From Pseudomonas palmensis (lineage in GTDB: Bacteria > Pseudomonadota > Gammaproteobacteria > Pseudomonadales > Pseudomonadaceae), in the NCBI RefSeq assembly GCF_017848315.1, contig NZ_JAFKEC010000007.1, positions 92,832-156,831 of the forward strand: a DNA stretch of 64,000 bases, written 5' to 3'. The notes beneath the pieces were generated by a model, which did no database searches, had not been told where the DNA came from, and saw only the letters and a list, made by a program, of their open reading frames with translations. A program made the position numbers and the translations under genes. Shown here one piece after another: positions 50,617 through 60,138 of this stretch. The stretch's first letter is position 1, and every line of letters begins with the position of its first letter.

Positions 50617-51198
50617 ATGTTCAGCCTGCCCCGAATCGCTCTCGCCCTGCTGGCCCTGGCGAGCCTGCCTGCCCAGGCCAACTGGCACCTGGACGGCGAA
50701 TCGTCGCGCCTGTCGTTCATCACCAGCAAGAACGGCAACGTGTCCGAGGTGCATCGCTTTCTGGTGCTGCATGGCAAGGTCGATCGCAAGGGTGCGGCCG
50801 AGCTGCAGATCGAGATGGACTCGGTCAGCAGCGGCATCCCGCTGCGTGACGAGCGCATGCGCAACGACCTGTTCGAGGTGGCCAAATACCCCGACGCGAC
50901 CATCCAGGCGCAGATCGACCTGCGTCCGATCAACGACCTGGCCAATGGTGCCCAGGTCGAACTGCGCCTGCCGGTGACCGTCAACCTGCACGGCAAGACC
51001 CACAGCTACAACGCGCAGCTGCTCGCCACCCGGCTCGACGAGCGGCGTTTCCAGGTGGTGACCCTGGAGCCGCTGGTACTGAGCGCCGATCACTTCGACC
51101 TGCTGCCCGGCCTCAAGACGTTGCAGAAGCTCGCCGGGCTGCAGTCGATCAACCTGTCGGTGCCGGTGGGTGCGGTACTGATCTTCACGGCGCGCTGA
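50617..51198 (+). CDS. YceI-family periplasmic lipid-binding protein
   Basis: A 193-residue exported protein. Residues 1-22 are a signal peptide (LALLALASLPAQA), followed by the lipocalin-like YceI barrel: NWHLDGESSRLSFITSKNG, IEMDSVSSGIPLRDERMRNDLFEV and VTVNLHGKTHSYNAQLL. YceI proteins bind polyisoprenoids or similar lipids. The stop is one base before the PLD gene start, so the two are co-translated. Confidence 0.88.
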   Translation: MFSLPRIALALLALASLPAQANWHLDGESSRLSFITSKNGNVSEVHRFLVLHGKVDRKGAAELQIEMDSVSSGIPLRDERMRNDLFEVAKYPDATIQAQIDLRPINDLANGAQVELRLPVTVNLHGKTHSYNAQLLATRLDERRFQVVTLEPLVLSADHFDLLPGLKTLQKLAGLQSINLSVPVGAVLIFTAR

Positions 51199-51199
51199 A

Positions 51200-52357
51200 A
51201 TGGCCGGGCCGGTGTTTCCATGGCGTGCCGGCAACCAGTTCGAACTGCTGATCGACGGCCCGCAGTTCTTCCCGCGCATGCTGCAGACGATCATGGGTGC
51301 CGAGCACCAGGTCGACCTGGAGCTGTACCTGGTCGAGGCCGGGGCGTGTGCCGAGGCCATGGTGCAGGCGCTGGTGCAGGCCGCCGAGCGCGGCGTGCGG
51401 GTACGCTGCCTGTTCGATGACTACGGCTCGCTGGCCTTTACCTTGAGCCTGCGTCAGCGCCTGCTGGGCGCCGGCGTTGAGTTGCGCTGGTACAACCGCC
51501 TGCGTTGGCGCCGGGGGCTGCGCAACCTGTACCGCGACCACCGCAAGCTGCTGCTGGTGGACCAGGCCTGGGCGGTGGTCGGCGGCACCGGGGTCACCGA
51601 CCAGTTCTGGACACCGGGCGAGCCGGTCAGCGAATGGCACGAGGTGATGGTGCAGATGCAGGGGCCGCTGGTGGCCGACTGGCAGATGCTGTTCGATCGC
51701 CAGTGGCGTTCCAACCTGCGCCGCACCGCGTGGCGCCCACCCACCCATTTCGGCCTGGCGCACCTGCCGCGGGTGCCGGTTGCAGGCCCGGGCCTGGGCC
51801 GGGTGGCCTATGCCGACGCCCGCCAGCACCGCGACATCCTGCAGTCGCTGGTGCGCGCGCTGATCAGCGGCAAGCGTCGTATCTGGCTGGCCACGCCGTA
51901 TTTTCTGCCCACCTGGAAGGTGCGCCGGGCTTTGCGCCGCGCGGCCGCGCTGGGCATCGATGTGCGCCTGCTGCTGACCGGCCCGCGTACCGACCATCCT
52001 TCGGTACGCTATGCCGGTCATCGCTATTACCCGCGCCTGCTGCGGGCAGGGGTGAAGATATTCGAATACCAGCCATGCTTCCTGCACCTGAAGATGGTGC
52101 TGGTGGACGACTGGGTGAGCATTGGCTCATGCAATTTCGACCACTGGAACCTGCGTTTCAACCTTGAGGCCAACGTCGAGGCCATCGACCCGCAACTGAC
52201 CGCCGACGTGGTGGCGAGCTTCGAGCGCGACTTTGCCCTGAGCCGCCAGGTCGACCTGGACGACTGGCAGGCGCGGCCGCTGTGGCGGCGTGTGAAACAG
52301 CGTATCTGGGGCTGGCTGGACCGGGTAGTGGTCAACCTGCTGGACCGGCGCGACTGA
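51200..52357 (+). CDS. clsB: Phospholipase D / cardiolipin synthase ClsB-like
   Basis: A 385-residue protein with two HKD motifs: [18 protein letters not shown] (about residue 113) and [19 protein letters not shown] (about residue 295). It lacks the N-terminal membrane helices of ClsA and fits the ClsB group, which joins phospholipids into cardiolipin. The start ATG 51200 lies one base after the yceI-like stop. Assignment to ClsB rather than another PLD is by layout and length. Confidence 0.8.
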   Translation: MAGPVFPWRAGNQFELLIDGPQFFPRMLQTIMGAEHQVDLELYLVEAGACAEAMVQALVQAAERGVRVRCLFDDYGSLAFTLSLRQRLLGAGVELRWYNRLRWRRGLRNLYRDHRKLLLVDQAWAVVGGTGVTDQFWTPGEPVSEWHEVMVQMQGPLVADWQMLFDRQWRSNLRRTAWRPPTHFGLAHLPRVPVAGPGLGRVAYADARQHRDILQSLVRALISGKRRIWLATPYFLPTWKVRRALRRAAALGIDVRLLLTGPRTDHPSVRYAGHRYYPRLLRAGVKIFEYQPCFLHLKMVLVDDWVSIGSCNFDHWNLRFNLEANVEAIDPQLTADVVASFERDFALSRQVDLDDWQARPLWRRVKQRIWGWLDRVVVNLLDRRD

Positions 52358-52398
52358 GGTTCTTTCGATTTTCCCCCGCATCAGAAGGAGTTGACGAA

Positions 52399-52980
52399 AT
52401 GGCAGCGAAAAAGATTCTCATGCTGGTCGGCGATTACGTCGAAGACTATGAAGTGATGGTGCCGTTCCAGGCGCTGCAGATGGTTGGCCACACGGTGCAT
52501 GCGGTGTGCCCGGGCAAGTCGGCCGGGCAGTCGGTACGTACCGCCATCCATGACTTCGAGGGCGACCAGACCTACAGCGAGAAGCCGGGGCACAACTTTG
52601 GCCTGAACTTCGATTTCGCCCAGGTGCGTGCCGAAGACTACGACGCGCTGGTGATTCCGGGCGGGCGTGCGCCGGAGTACCTGCGCCTGAATGAAGAGGT
52701 GCTGCAACTGGTGCGCGCCATCGACCAGGCGGGCAAGCCGATTGCGGCGGTGTGCCATGGAGCGCAACTGCTGGCGGCGGCCGGGGTGCTGGAGGGGCGC
52801 GAGTGCAGTGCGTACCCGGCGTGTGCGCCGGAGGTGCGCCTGGCGGGTGGGCGTTACGTCGAGATCGAGGTGACGGCGGCGCATGTGCAGGGCAACCTGG
52901 CCAGTGCGCCGGCCTGGCCTGCGCACCCGGCGTGGCTGGCGGGGTTCCTGGGGTTGCTGGGTACGCGCATTACCCTCTGA
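52399..52980 (+). CDS. DJ-1/PfpI family protein
   Basis: A 193-residue class I glutamine-amidotransferase-like protein. [14 protein letters not shown] carries the nucleophile-elbow Cys-His, and [15 protein letters not shown] the preceding loop with Glu partner candidates. Relatives include PfpI proteases and YajL/DJ-1 deglycase or stress proteins. Exact activity is unknown. AGAAGGAG precedes ATG 52399. It follows the PLD gene by 41 bases. Confidence 0.85.
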   Translation: MAAKKILMLVGDYVEDYEVMVPFQALQMVGHTVHAVCPGKSAGQSVRTAIHDFEGDQTYSEKPGHNFGLNFDFAQVRAEDYDALVIPGGRAPEYLRLNEEVLQLVRAIDQAGKPIAAVCHGAQLLAAAGVLEGRECSAYPACAPEVRLAGGRYVEIEVTAAHVQGNLASAPAWPAHPAWLAGFLGLLGTRITL

Positions 52981-53029
52981 AAGCCTTCGCTGGCGTGCCG
53001 GCGAAGAGGCCGGTACAGGCAACAAAAAA

Positions 53030-53055
53030 GCGGCAAGGGATCACTCCCTTGCCGC
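53030..53055 (-). terminator. Bidirectional terminator between fumarase and the DJ-1 gene
   Basis: GCGGCAAGGGA (53030-53040) and TCCCTTGCCGC (53045-53055) form an 11-base stem with a TCAC loop; A residues precede it, giving a T tract on the reverse strand. A short run of CAGCTTT repeats follows at about 53058-53080. Confidence 0.88.
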
Positions 53056-53091
53056 TTTCAGCTTTCAGCTTTCAGCTTGTAGCGCTGGCGC

Positions 53092-54615
53092 TTACTTCAC
53101 TTCCACTGCCAGGCTTTGCGCGATCTTGCTCTGCCACAGCGCAGGCCCGGTGATGTGCACCGACTCGCCCTTGCTGTCGACCGCAACGGTCACCGGCATA
53201 TCTTTCACGTCGAACTCGTAGATCGCTTCCATCCCCAGTTCGGCAAATGCCAGCACCTTGGATTTCTTGATCGCCTGAGCCACCAGGTAGGCAGCGCCAC
53301 CCACGGCCATCAGGTACACGGCCTTGTTGTCCTTGATCGCGTCGATGGCGGTCGGGCCGCGCTCGGACTTGCCGATCATGCCCAGCAGGCCGGTCTGCTC
53401 GAGGATCTGACGGGTGAACTTGTCCATCCGCGTTGCGGTGGTCGGGCCTGCCGGGCCAACCACTTCTTCGCGCACCGGATCAACCGGGCCGACGTAGTAG
53501 ATGAAGCGGCCCTTGAGGTCCACTGGCAGCTCTTCGCCACGGTTGAGCATCTCGACCATGCGCTTGTGCGCGGCGTCGCGGCCGGTCAGCATCTTGCCGT
53601 TGAGCAGGATGGTCTCGCCCGGCTTCCAGCTTTGCACGTCTTCCGGGGTCAGGGTGTCGAGGTTGACGCGACGGGCCGACGGGCCGGCTTCCCAGACGAT
53701 TTCCGGGTAGGCGTCCAGCGACGGTGCTTCCAGCTCTGCAGGGCCGGAACCATCGAGCACGAAGTGCGCGTGACGGGTGGCTGCGCAGTTGGGGATCATG
53801 CACACCGGCAGCGAGGCTGCGTGGGTCGGGTAGTCCATGATCTTGACGTCGAGCACGGTGGTCAGGCCGCCCAGGCCCTGGGCGCCGATGCCCAGCTGGT
53901 TGACCTTCTCGAACAGTTCCAGGCGGATCTCTTCGATGCGGTTCTGCGGGCCACGGGCCTTGAGCTCGTGGATGTCGATGGACTCCATCAACACTTCCTT
54001 GGCCATCACCGCGGCCTTCTCGGCAGTACCGCCGATACCGATGCCGAGCATGCCCGGCGGGCACCAGCCGGCGCCCATGGTCGGAACGGTCTTGAGCACC
54101 CAGTCGACGATCGAGTCGGACGGGTTGAGCATGGCCATCTTCGACTTGTTTTCCGAACCGCCGCCCTTGGCCGCGACATCCACCTCGACCTTGTCGCCAG
54201 GGACGATCGAGTAGTGGATCACGGCCGGGGTGTTGTCCTTGGTGTTCTTGCGGGCACCTGCCGGGTCGGCCAGGATCGAGGCGCGCAGCACGTTCTCGGG
54301 CAGGTTGTAGGCGCGACGCACGCCTTCGTTGATCATGTCGTCCAGGCTCATGGTCGCGCCATCCCAGCGCACGTCCATGCCGACGCGCACGAACACGGTG
54401 ACGATACCGGTGTCCTGGCAGATCGGCCGGTGGCCGGTGGCGCACATGCGCGAGTTGATCAGGATCTGCGCGATGGAGTCGCGCGCAGCCGGCGACTCTT
54501 CACGCAGGTAGGCCTCGTGCATGGCCTGGATGAAATCGACGGGGTGGTAGTACGAAATGAACTGCAGGGCGTCGGCAACGCTCTGAATCAGGTCGTCTTG
54601 CTTGATCACGGTCAT
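53092..54615 (-). CDS. Class I (iron-sulfur) fumarate hydratase
   Basis: Interconverts fumarate and malate in the TCA cycle. It is 507 residues, matching E. coli FumA/FumB. CATGHRPICQDTG carries two cysteines that help bind the 4Fe-4S cluster, GGGSENKSKMAM and GWCPPGMLGIGIGGT are active-site blocks, and TATRMDKFTRQILEQ is in the C-terminal domain. ATG 54615 is chosen (MTVIKQDDLIQSVADAL). A class I enzyme is oxidant-sensitive, so a class II form is probably coded elsewhere. Confidence 0.95.
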   Translation of the reverse strand: MTVIKQDDLIQSVADALQFISYYHPVDFIQAMHEAYLREESPAARDSIAQILINSRMCATGHRPICQDTGIVTVFVRVGMDVRWDGATMSLDDMINEGVRRAYNLPENVLRASILADPAGARKNTKDNTPAVIHYSIVPGDKVEVDVAAKGGGSENKSKMAMLNPSDSIVDWVLKTVPTMGAGWCPPGMLGIGIGGTAEKAAVMAKEVLMESIDIHELKARGPQNRIEEIRLELFEKVNQLGIGAQGLGGLTTVLDVKIMDYPTHAASLPVCMIPNCAATRHAHFVLDGSGPAELEAPSLDAYPEIVWEAGPSARRVNLDTLTPEDVQSWKPGETILLNGKMLTGRDAAHKRMVEMLNRGEELPVDLKGRFIYYVGPVDPVREEVVGPAGPTTATRMDKFTRQILEQTGLLGMIGKSERGPTAIDAIKDNKAVYLMAVGGAAYLVAQAIKKSKVLAFAELGMEAIYEFDVKDMPVTVAVDSKGESVHITGPALWQSKIAQSLAVEVK

Positions 54616-54898
54616 GCAGCGCGCTCCTCTTAAAGACGGGAACATTCATTAAGGTATCGCGACGTTCACGGGCCGAGGCGTCGCAATGACCTTTCAAGGC
54701 GCGCCGACACGCAGTGGCCGACGCAAAAAGGCGCGGCAGTATAGCGCGCATCGCCTGCCGGTACACGCGCCAGTGCGGCCAACCATGGTCGCCTGCTGCC
54801 AGGCACTGTTTTTGCGTGGCAATTATTTCGAACACGTCCTACAGTACCGACTGCCCCCCGTCACAACCGCTGCCGCTCGGCTGCCTGGTGAGTCACCC

Positions 54899-56011
54899 GT
54901 GACCGAAACCGCTCTGCAAAAGCTTCTTCTCAAGCGTTTCCTGCTGGCTGCCGGCAGTTACCTGCTGGTGCTGCTGCTGGCCTGGGTCGCCGTGCTGGGC
55001 GGGCATGTGCAGGCGCCGGTGCCGGTCATCGGCGCGAGCAGTGTGCTGCTGGTGCTCAACCTGGCGTGGCTGGGCTGGGTGTTTGCCAGTGGCGTCAACC
55101 TGCGCTGGCGCGACCCCAGCCTCACGGAGTTCCAGGTGCTGCTGGCAGCGGCCTGGCAAACCTGGCTGCTGGCCAACCTGGACCAGGCCCGTGGCACCTT
55201 CCTGGTGCTGTACCCGTTGATCCTGATGTTCGGCCTGTTCCACCTCAACGGCCGTTCGTTCACCCGCTGCGCGCTGGTGGTGCTGTGCAGCTTTCTCGGC
55301 CTGAACCTGTGGGAGTGGGGCAACGGGCGCCTGTCGGACCCGGCGCTGGCGGCGTTGCAGGTATGCACGCTGTTCGTGGTGCTGTGCTGGTTGTGCCTGT
55401 ATGCCCGCTACGTGCAGGCCTCGCGCCAGCGCATGCGCCAGCGCCGCATCGCCCTGCAGGCGCACCAGGACACCCTGCGCGGCATGATGGGGCAACTGGA
55501 GGAACTGGTGGCCACCGACGAGTTGACCGGCCTGTTCAACCGCCGGCATTTTCTGCGCCTGGCCAGCGATGCCCTGGCCAGCATGCCCATGGGGAGCCGG
55601 CATGGTCTGGCGCTGATCGACCTGGACCATTTCAAGCGCATCAACGACGCCCACGGGCATGCGGTCGGCGACCGGGTACTGCAGGCTTTTGCCCAGGTTG
55701 CCAGCGAGCACCTGTGCGACGCTGCGGTGCTGGCCCGCTATGGCGGCGAGGAGTTCGTGCTGTTGTTGCCCGATTGCACGGCCCAGGCCCTGGAACATTG
55801 CTGCGAGCGTCTGCGTCAGGCCTTTGGTGCGTTGCCCTCGGCGGCGATGCAGGGGCAGGTGGGGCCCTTGAGCCTGTCGGTCGGCATGACCCTGCTGACA
55901 GCCGAGGATGACCTGGACAATGCATTGCACCGTGCCGACCAGGCGCTGTACCGCGCCAAGCGCAGCGGCCGAAATCGCTGTGTGCCGGCCTGGGAGGTGG
56001 TGGATGCCTGA
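54899..56011 (+). CDS. sadC: Membrane diguanylate cyclase SadC
   Basis: Makes cyclic-di-GMP to promote attachment. It is a 370-residue protein starting at GTG 54899 (MTETALQKLLLKRFLLAAG). Six membrane helices occupy residues about 10-170. A short coiled coil (172-200) and a GGDEF domain follow, with ATDELTGLFNRRHF, ALIDLDHFKRINDAHGH and the active site GGEEF (282-286). The position where an RxxD inhibition site would stand reads CDAA, so product feedback is probably absent. It overlaps the ferredoxin-reductase gene by 8 bases. Confidence 0.9.
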   Translation: MTETALQKLLLKRFLLAAGSYLLVLLLAWVAVLGGHVQAPVPVIGASSVLLVLNLAWLGWVFASGVNLRWRDPSLTEFQVLLAAAWQTWLLANLDQARGTFLVLYPLILMFGLFHLNGRSFTRCALVVLCSFLGLNLWEWGNGRLSDPALAALQVCTLFVVLCWLCLYARYVQASRQRMRQRRIALQAHQDTLRGMMGQLEELVATDELTGLFNRRHFLRLASDALASMPMGSRHGLALIDLDHFKRINDAHGHAVGDRVLQAFAQVASEHLCDAAVLARYGGEEFVLLLPDCTAQALEHCCERLRQAFGALPSAAMQGQVGPLSLSVGMTLLTAEDDLDNALHRADQALYRAKRSGRNRCVPAWEVVDA

Positions 56012-56930
56012 GTTGTGCGTAGGTGAGCGCAGTTGGCAGGTGGCCGAGGGCAGCAACCTGCTGGATGCGCTGAACGAGGCTGGCGTGGGCGTGCCCTACA
56101 GCTGCCGGGCGGGGAGCTGCCATGCTTGCCTGGTGCGCTGTCTGGCGGGTGTGCCGGGCGATGCCAGGCCCGATGCGCTGAGCGAAGGCAAGCGCCTGGA
56201 GGGCTGGCGGCTGGCCTGCCAGTGCCGGGTCGAGAGTGACCTGCAGGTAGCGGTGTTCGACCCGGTGCGCGATGGGGCGCCGGCGCGGGTCGTCGCGCTG
56301 GACTGGCTGGGGGCGCAGGTGCTGCGCCTGCGCCTGCAACCGGACAGGCCGTTGCGGTATCAGGCGGGGCAGCATCTGGTGCTGTGGAGCGTGCATGGTG
56401 TTGCGCGACCGTATTCGCTGGCCAGCGTGCCGGGCGAGGATGAATGGCTCGAATTTCACCTGGATTGTCGGCATGCCGGGGCGTTCTGCAGCGCGGCGCG
56501 GGGGTTGCAGGTGGGCGACCTGGTGCGCCTGGGGGAGTTGCGCGGTGGCGCGCTGCATTACGATCCGGACTGGCAGGCCCGGCCGTTGTGGCTGCTGGCG
56601 GCGGGTTCCGGGCTGGCGCCACTGTGGGGGATTGTGCGCGAGGCGCTGCGTCAGGAGCATCAGGGGGCGATCAGGGTGGTGCATGTGGCGAGCGAGGCGG
56701 GTGGGCATTACCTGCAGCGAGAGCTGGATGACCTGGCGCGGCGGTACCCGCAGGTGGAGGTGCAGTTGCTGATACCGGAGGAGTTGGGGCCGATGCGTCT
56801 GGCATCGCGTCAGACGATTGCGCTGGCTTGTGGCTCTGCGTCGAGTGTGGAGCGGTTTGCGCGTGGGATGTTTCTGGCGGGGTTGCCGCGTAATCAGCTG
56901 TTTGCGGATGTATTCGTGGGGCATGCCTGA
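56004..56930 (+). CDS. 2Fe-2S ferredoxin / FAD-NAD(P)H reductase fusion
   Basis: A 308-residue electron-transfer protein. The N-terminal ferredoxin domain has YSCRAGSCHACLVRC with further Cys in LACQCRV (2Fe-2S ligands). The C-terminal part is a flavodoxin-reductase module: RPYSLASVP binds FAD and LLAAGSGLAPLWGI binds NAD(P)H. The layout matches reductase components of oxygenases and CDP-6-deoxyhexose reductase-like proteins. No oxygenase is nearby. ATG 56004 overlaps the sadC stop by 8 bases, so they are coupled. Confidence 0.87.
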   Translation: MPELCVGERSWQVAEGSNLLDALNEAGVGVPYSCRAGSCHACLVRCLAGVPGDARPDALSEGKRLEGWRLACQCRVESDLQVAVFDPVRDGAPARVVALDWLGAQVLRLRLQPDRPLRYQAGQHLVLWSVHGVARPYSLASVPGEDEWLEFHLDCRHAGAFCSAARGLQVGDLVRLGELRGGALHYDPDWQARPLWLLAAGSGLAPLWGIVREALRQEHQGAIRVVHVASEAGGHYLQRELDDLARRYPQVEVQLLIPEELGPMRLASRQTIALACGSASSVERFARGMFLAGLPRNQLFADVFVGHA

Positions 56931-56984
56931 GCTCCTATTCCCATAAGGAGGTACTGCAGGCTCCTGCGGCGTTTGCGCTGGCCT

Positions 56985-57080
<96 letters not shown>

Positions 57081-57140
57081 TGCTTTTGATTTTGATCTTC
57101 CGTCCCCCAGAAGGCCGAGTGGAGGTGTCGTGCAGGGGGC

Positions 57141-57322
57141 GGGGCGAAGCCCCTTCGGCGTTAGCCGAAGCGAGCGACTGTTAGAGTTGCTTGCAACTCG
57201 GGTCGCGTGCCCCCGGAGCGGCGCCGGAGGGAGGGGACCCGTAGCGAAGCGTAGGGCCTGATGATGGACGGAGCGGTTTTGCTTACTTTTTCCAAGAAAA
57301 AAGTAAGCCGCTGTAAGAGCGG
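57141..57322. other. Multi-hairpin intergenic element
   Basis: Five stem-loops can be read in order: 57141-57153 (GGGGC-GAA-GCCCC), 57154-57169 (TTCGGC/GCCGAA), 57184-57199 (GAGTTGC/GCAACTC, inside an outer GCGAC/GTCGC stem 57174-57206), 57281-57308 (GCTTACTTTTT/AAAAAGTAAGC) and 57308-57322 (CCGCT/AGCGG). I recall similar GCTTACTTTTT...AAGTAAGC sequences between genes of other pseudomonads, so it may be a dispersed repeat or a structured RNA. No function is known to me. Confidence 0.75.
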
Positions 57323-57495
57323 AAGGGGCCCTCGGCGTCTGTATTCATGTTGGATATGCTTGCTGTCATTGGAACCACTGATCCAGAGTCGAGAGATTAT
57401 CCAGCCTGGATGGCGACTCCACTCGGCCTTCTGAAGGGCCGGCAGATCAAAGCCAGCTCAAGATCACCGGCACCGGCGTATCGCACCCATAAAAA

Positions 57496-57518
57496 AGCCC
57501 CGCCATCAAGGCGGGGCT
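57496..57518 (-). terminator. Terminator after pyk
   Basis: AGCCCCGCC (57496-57504) pairs with GGCGGGGCT (57510-57518); on the reverse strand the stem runs into a T tract (57490-57495). It lies 21 bases beyond the pyk stop. Confidence 0.92.
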
Positions 57519-57538
57519 CTAGTGACAACCGGTCAGCT

Positions 57539-58990
57539 TCAGACCAACGGATCACCGACATGCAGAATCTTCATGCCATTGGTGCCACCGATGGTGTGGT
57601 AGCTGTCACCCTTGGTCAGGATGACCCAGTCACCTTGCTCGACCACGCCACGCTTGAGCAGCTCGTCCACCGCCGCCTGGCTGACTTGCTCCGGCGCCAG
57701 CGCCGCAGGGTCGAACGGTACGGTGTACACGCCACGGAACATCGCAACCCGCGCCTGGGTCTCGCGGTGCGGCGAGAAGGCGAAGATCGGGATCGACGAA
57801 CGAATACGCGACATGATCAGCGGGGTGTAGCCACTCTCGGTCAAGGCAATGATCGCCTTCACACCCGGGAAGTGGTTGGCGGTGTACATGGCCGCCAGCG
57901 CGATGCTCTCGTCGCAACGGCTGAACTGCGTGCCCATGCGGTGGCTGGAGGTCTTGCTGGTAGGGTGCTTCTCGGCGCCCAGGCAGATCCGCGCCATGGC
58001 CTGTACCGCCTCGAGCGGGTAGGCACCGGCAGCACTCTCGGCCGACAGCATTACCGCGTCGGTGTAGTCGAGCACGGCGTTGGCCACGTCGGACACTTCG
58101 GCACGGGTCGGCATCGGGTTCTGGATCATCGACTCCATCATCTGGGTCGCGGTGATCACCGCCTTGTTGTGGCGGCGTGCATGCAGAATGATCTTCTTCT
58201 GGATGCCCACCAGCTCGGCGTCGCCGATTTCCACACCCAGGTCACCACGGGCCACCATCACTGCATCACTGGCGCGAATCAGGCCGTCGAGGGTCTCGTC
58301 GTCGGCCACGGCTTCGGCACGTTCGATCTTGGCCACCAGCCAGGCCGTACCACCGGACTCGTCACGCAGGCGACGGGCGTATTCCATGTCGCTGGCATCA
58401 CGGGGGAACGACACGGCCAGGTAGTCCAGGTCCATCTCGGCCGCCAGCTTGATATCGGCCTTGTCTTTCTCGGTCAGGGCCGGGGCGGTCAGGCCGCCGC
58501 CGCGACGGTTGATGCCCTTGTGGTCCGACAGCGGGCCGCCGATCAGCACCACGCAGTGCAGGGCGTCGGCGCTGGCGGTTTCGACGCGCATGACCACGCG
58601 GCCGTCGTCGAGCAGCAGTTCGTCACCCACGCCGCAGTCCTTTACCAGGTCCGGGTAGTCGATGCCGACGATATCCTGGGTGCCTTCGGTGAGCGGGTGA
58701 GCCGTGGAGAAGGTGAAGCGGTCGCCGACCTTGAGTTCGATTCGCTTGTTGGCAAACTTGGCAATGCGGATCTTCGGCCCTTGCAGGTCGCCCAGCAGCG
58801 CGACGTGGCGGCCATGCTTGGCAGCGATGTCACGGATCATGCGGGCGCGAGCCTTGTGCTCGTCCGGGGTGCCGTGCGAGAAGTTCAAGCGAGCGACGTC
58901 CAGACCCGCAAGGATCAGTTGCTCGATAACTTCCGGCGAGTTGCTGGCGGGGCCAAGGGTGGCGACAATTTTGGTGCGGCGGATGGTCAT
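57539..58990 (-). CDS. pyk: Pyruvate kinase
   Basis: Converts phosphoenolpyruvate and ADP to pyruvate and ATP. A 483-residue enzyme with RRTKIVATLGPASNS at the start, RLNFSHG (substrate/ADP site), MVARGDLGVEI (Mg2+ and PEP binding Glu/Asp), and TATQMMESMI. Length and sequence fit the PykA (type II, AMP-activated) branch rather than PykF. In PAO1 this locus is pykA. Confidence 0.96.
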   Translation of the reverse strand: MTIRRTKIVATLGPASNSPEVIEQLILAGLDVARLNFSHGTPDEHKARARMIRDIAAKHGRHVALLGDLQGPKIRIAKFANKRIELKVGDRFTFSTAHPLTEGTQDIVGIDYPDLVKDCGVGDELLLDDGRVVMRVETASADALHCVVLIGGPLSDHKGINRRGGGLTAPALTEKDKADIKLAAEMDLDYLAVSFPRDASDMEYARRLRDESGGTAWLVAKIERAEAVADDETLDGLIRASDAVMVARGDLGVEIGDAELVGIQKKIILHARRHNKAVITATQMMESMIQNPMPTRAEVSDVANAVLDYTDAVMLSAESAAGAYPLEAVQAMARICLGAEKHPTSKTSSHRMGTQFSRCDESIALAAMYTANHFPGVKAIIALTESGYTPLIMSRIRSSIPIFAFSPHRETQARVAMFRGVYTVPFDPAALAPEQVSQAAVDELLKRGVVEQGDWVILTKGDSYHTIGGTNGMKILHVGDPLV

Positions 58991-59102
58991 GCACAGACTC
59001 CTGTAGTGAAGCGCAGCGAAAGGCTACTCCGGAAAATCGCTGTAGTCATTGTTCCTTTGCACTACCTTGGTGGGAGGAGGAGGGGCGCTTGAACGAGTGG
59101 CA

Positions 59103-59134
59103 AGCGGCAAGCGCAATGCAGTCCGCTTGCCGCT
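59103..59134. other. Perfect 11-base stem-loop upstream of pyk
   Basis: AGCGGCAAGCG (59103-59113) and CGCTTGCCGCT (59124-59134) form a stem with a 10-base loop, in the 203-base gap between the divergent pyk and TPR-lipoprotein genes. There is no T tract. It may be a remnant terminator or a protein-binding palindrome. Confidence 0.55.
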
Positions 59135-59193
59135 GTTCCTCCTATAGCTTTCAAGGAAAGCGCCGATACACTGCTCAGTAGAGGAGACCCCCC

Positions 59194-59583
59194 ATGCGAG
59201 CCTTGATCGTATTAGCCCTGGCGACCAGTGTCGTCGGTTGCACCCGCTGGTCGATGGACCATCACCTGAACAATGCCTACCGCGCCTATGATCGCGGCAA
59301 CTGCGAGCAGGTCATGCTCGAGCTGTCGCAGGTCGACCGCACCAGCCGTGCGCGCCCGTTCATCCACCCCGAGGCGTCGATGCTGCGCGGTCAGTGCCTG
59401 GAGCGCCAGAAGCTCTATGTGGATGCGGCGCAGACCTACCAGTACATCATCACCCAGTACCCGCGCAACGAGTACGCCTACCGTGCCCGCGCCCGCCTGC
59501 AGACCCTCGAGCAGCTTGGCCACTATCGCCCCAATGGCGAGCCGGCCATCGCCCGTCCGGCCAGCAGCACCCCCTGGCGTTGA
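59194..59583 (+). CDS. Small TPR lipoprotein
   Basis: A 129-residue lipoprotein with lipobox VVGC (Cys16). The mature part contains TPR-like helices (NNAYRAYDRGNCEQVMLELS and KLYVDAAQTYQYIITQYP), with a proline-rich end. TPR lipoproteins of this size often serve as assembly scaffolds; the partner is unknown. AGAGGAG precedes the ATG. It runs divergently from pyk. Confidence 0.8.
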   Translation: MRALIVLALATSVVGCTRWSMDHHLNNAYRAYDRGNCEQVMLELSQVDRTSRARPFIHPEASMLRGQCLERQKLYVDAAQTYQYIITQYPRNEYAYRARARLQTLEQLGHYRPNGEPAIARPASSTPWR

Positions 59584-59740
59584 TGGCCGCGCAACGACGT
59601 CGATACTGACGTTAATACTAAAGTGCGCGGGTCCGAATGTGACGGGGCAGTCAGGTTGCGCTAGGCTTGTGAGGTACATGCGGTACACCAGAACGATCCA
59701 GCGCGACCCTGCTCAAGGGTCTTCGACAGCGACTCCTATC

Positions 59741-60100
59741 ATGTTTACCGAACGTCGAATCGAGCGTCACCTGCTCCCGTATTACCTCAAGGTCTTCAAC
59801 CGGTTTACCGGGTTGCCCATCGGTTATCTGGGCAATGTGTCCGAAGACGGCCTGATGCTGATCAGCGACCTGCCACTGCTGGTGGGCCCCGATTTCGAAC
59901 TGCAGCTCAAGGTGCCCGGGCGCGCCGGTGCGCTGCACGTGATCAACCTCACCGCCAGCTGCCTGTGGTGCCACGAAGACGAGAACCCGGGGCACTACGA
60001 TTCCGGCTTCATGCTGCTGCAGGCCCCTCGCGAATACGACGAGCTGGTGTCGTCGCTGCGCAACTATTTCAGCTTCCACCCGTTGAGTGCGTCGGCCTGA
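59741..60100 (+). CDS. PilZ-domain c-di-GMP-binding protein
   Basis: A 119-residue single-domain protein starting at ATG 59741 (MFTERRIERHLLPYYLKV). The PilZ signatures are complete: RxxxR at residues 5-9 and NVSEDG, matching (D/N)xSxxG. It should therefore bind cyclic-di-GMP and pass the signal to an unknown target. The longer in-frame extension upstream is not PilZ-like. It stands 38 bases before sbcB. Confidence 0.87.
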   Translation: MFTERRIERHLLPYYLKVFNRFTGLPIGYLGNVSEDGLMLISDLPLLVGPDFELQLKVPGRAGALHVINLTASCLWCHEDENPGHYDSGFMLLQAPREYDELVSSLRNYFSFHPLSASA

Positions 60101-60138
60101 GGTAGACTCCCGGCAGATTTTCTGTTCAGGACGACGCC

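Noticed and set aside
53056..53082. CAGCTTT repeated three times near the fumarase terminator
   Set aside because: Too short to be a meaningful tandem array; probably part of the terminator tail.
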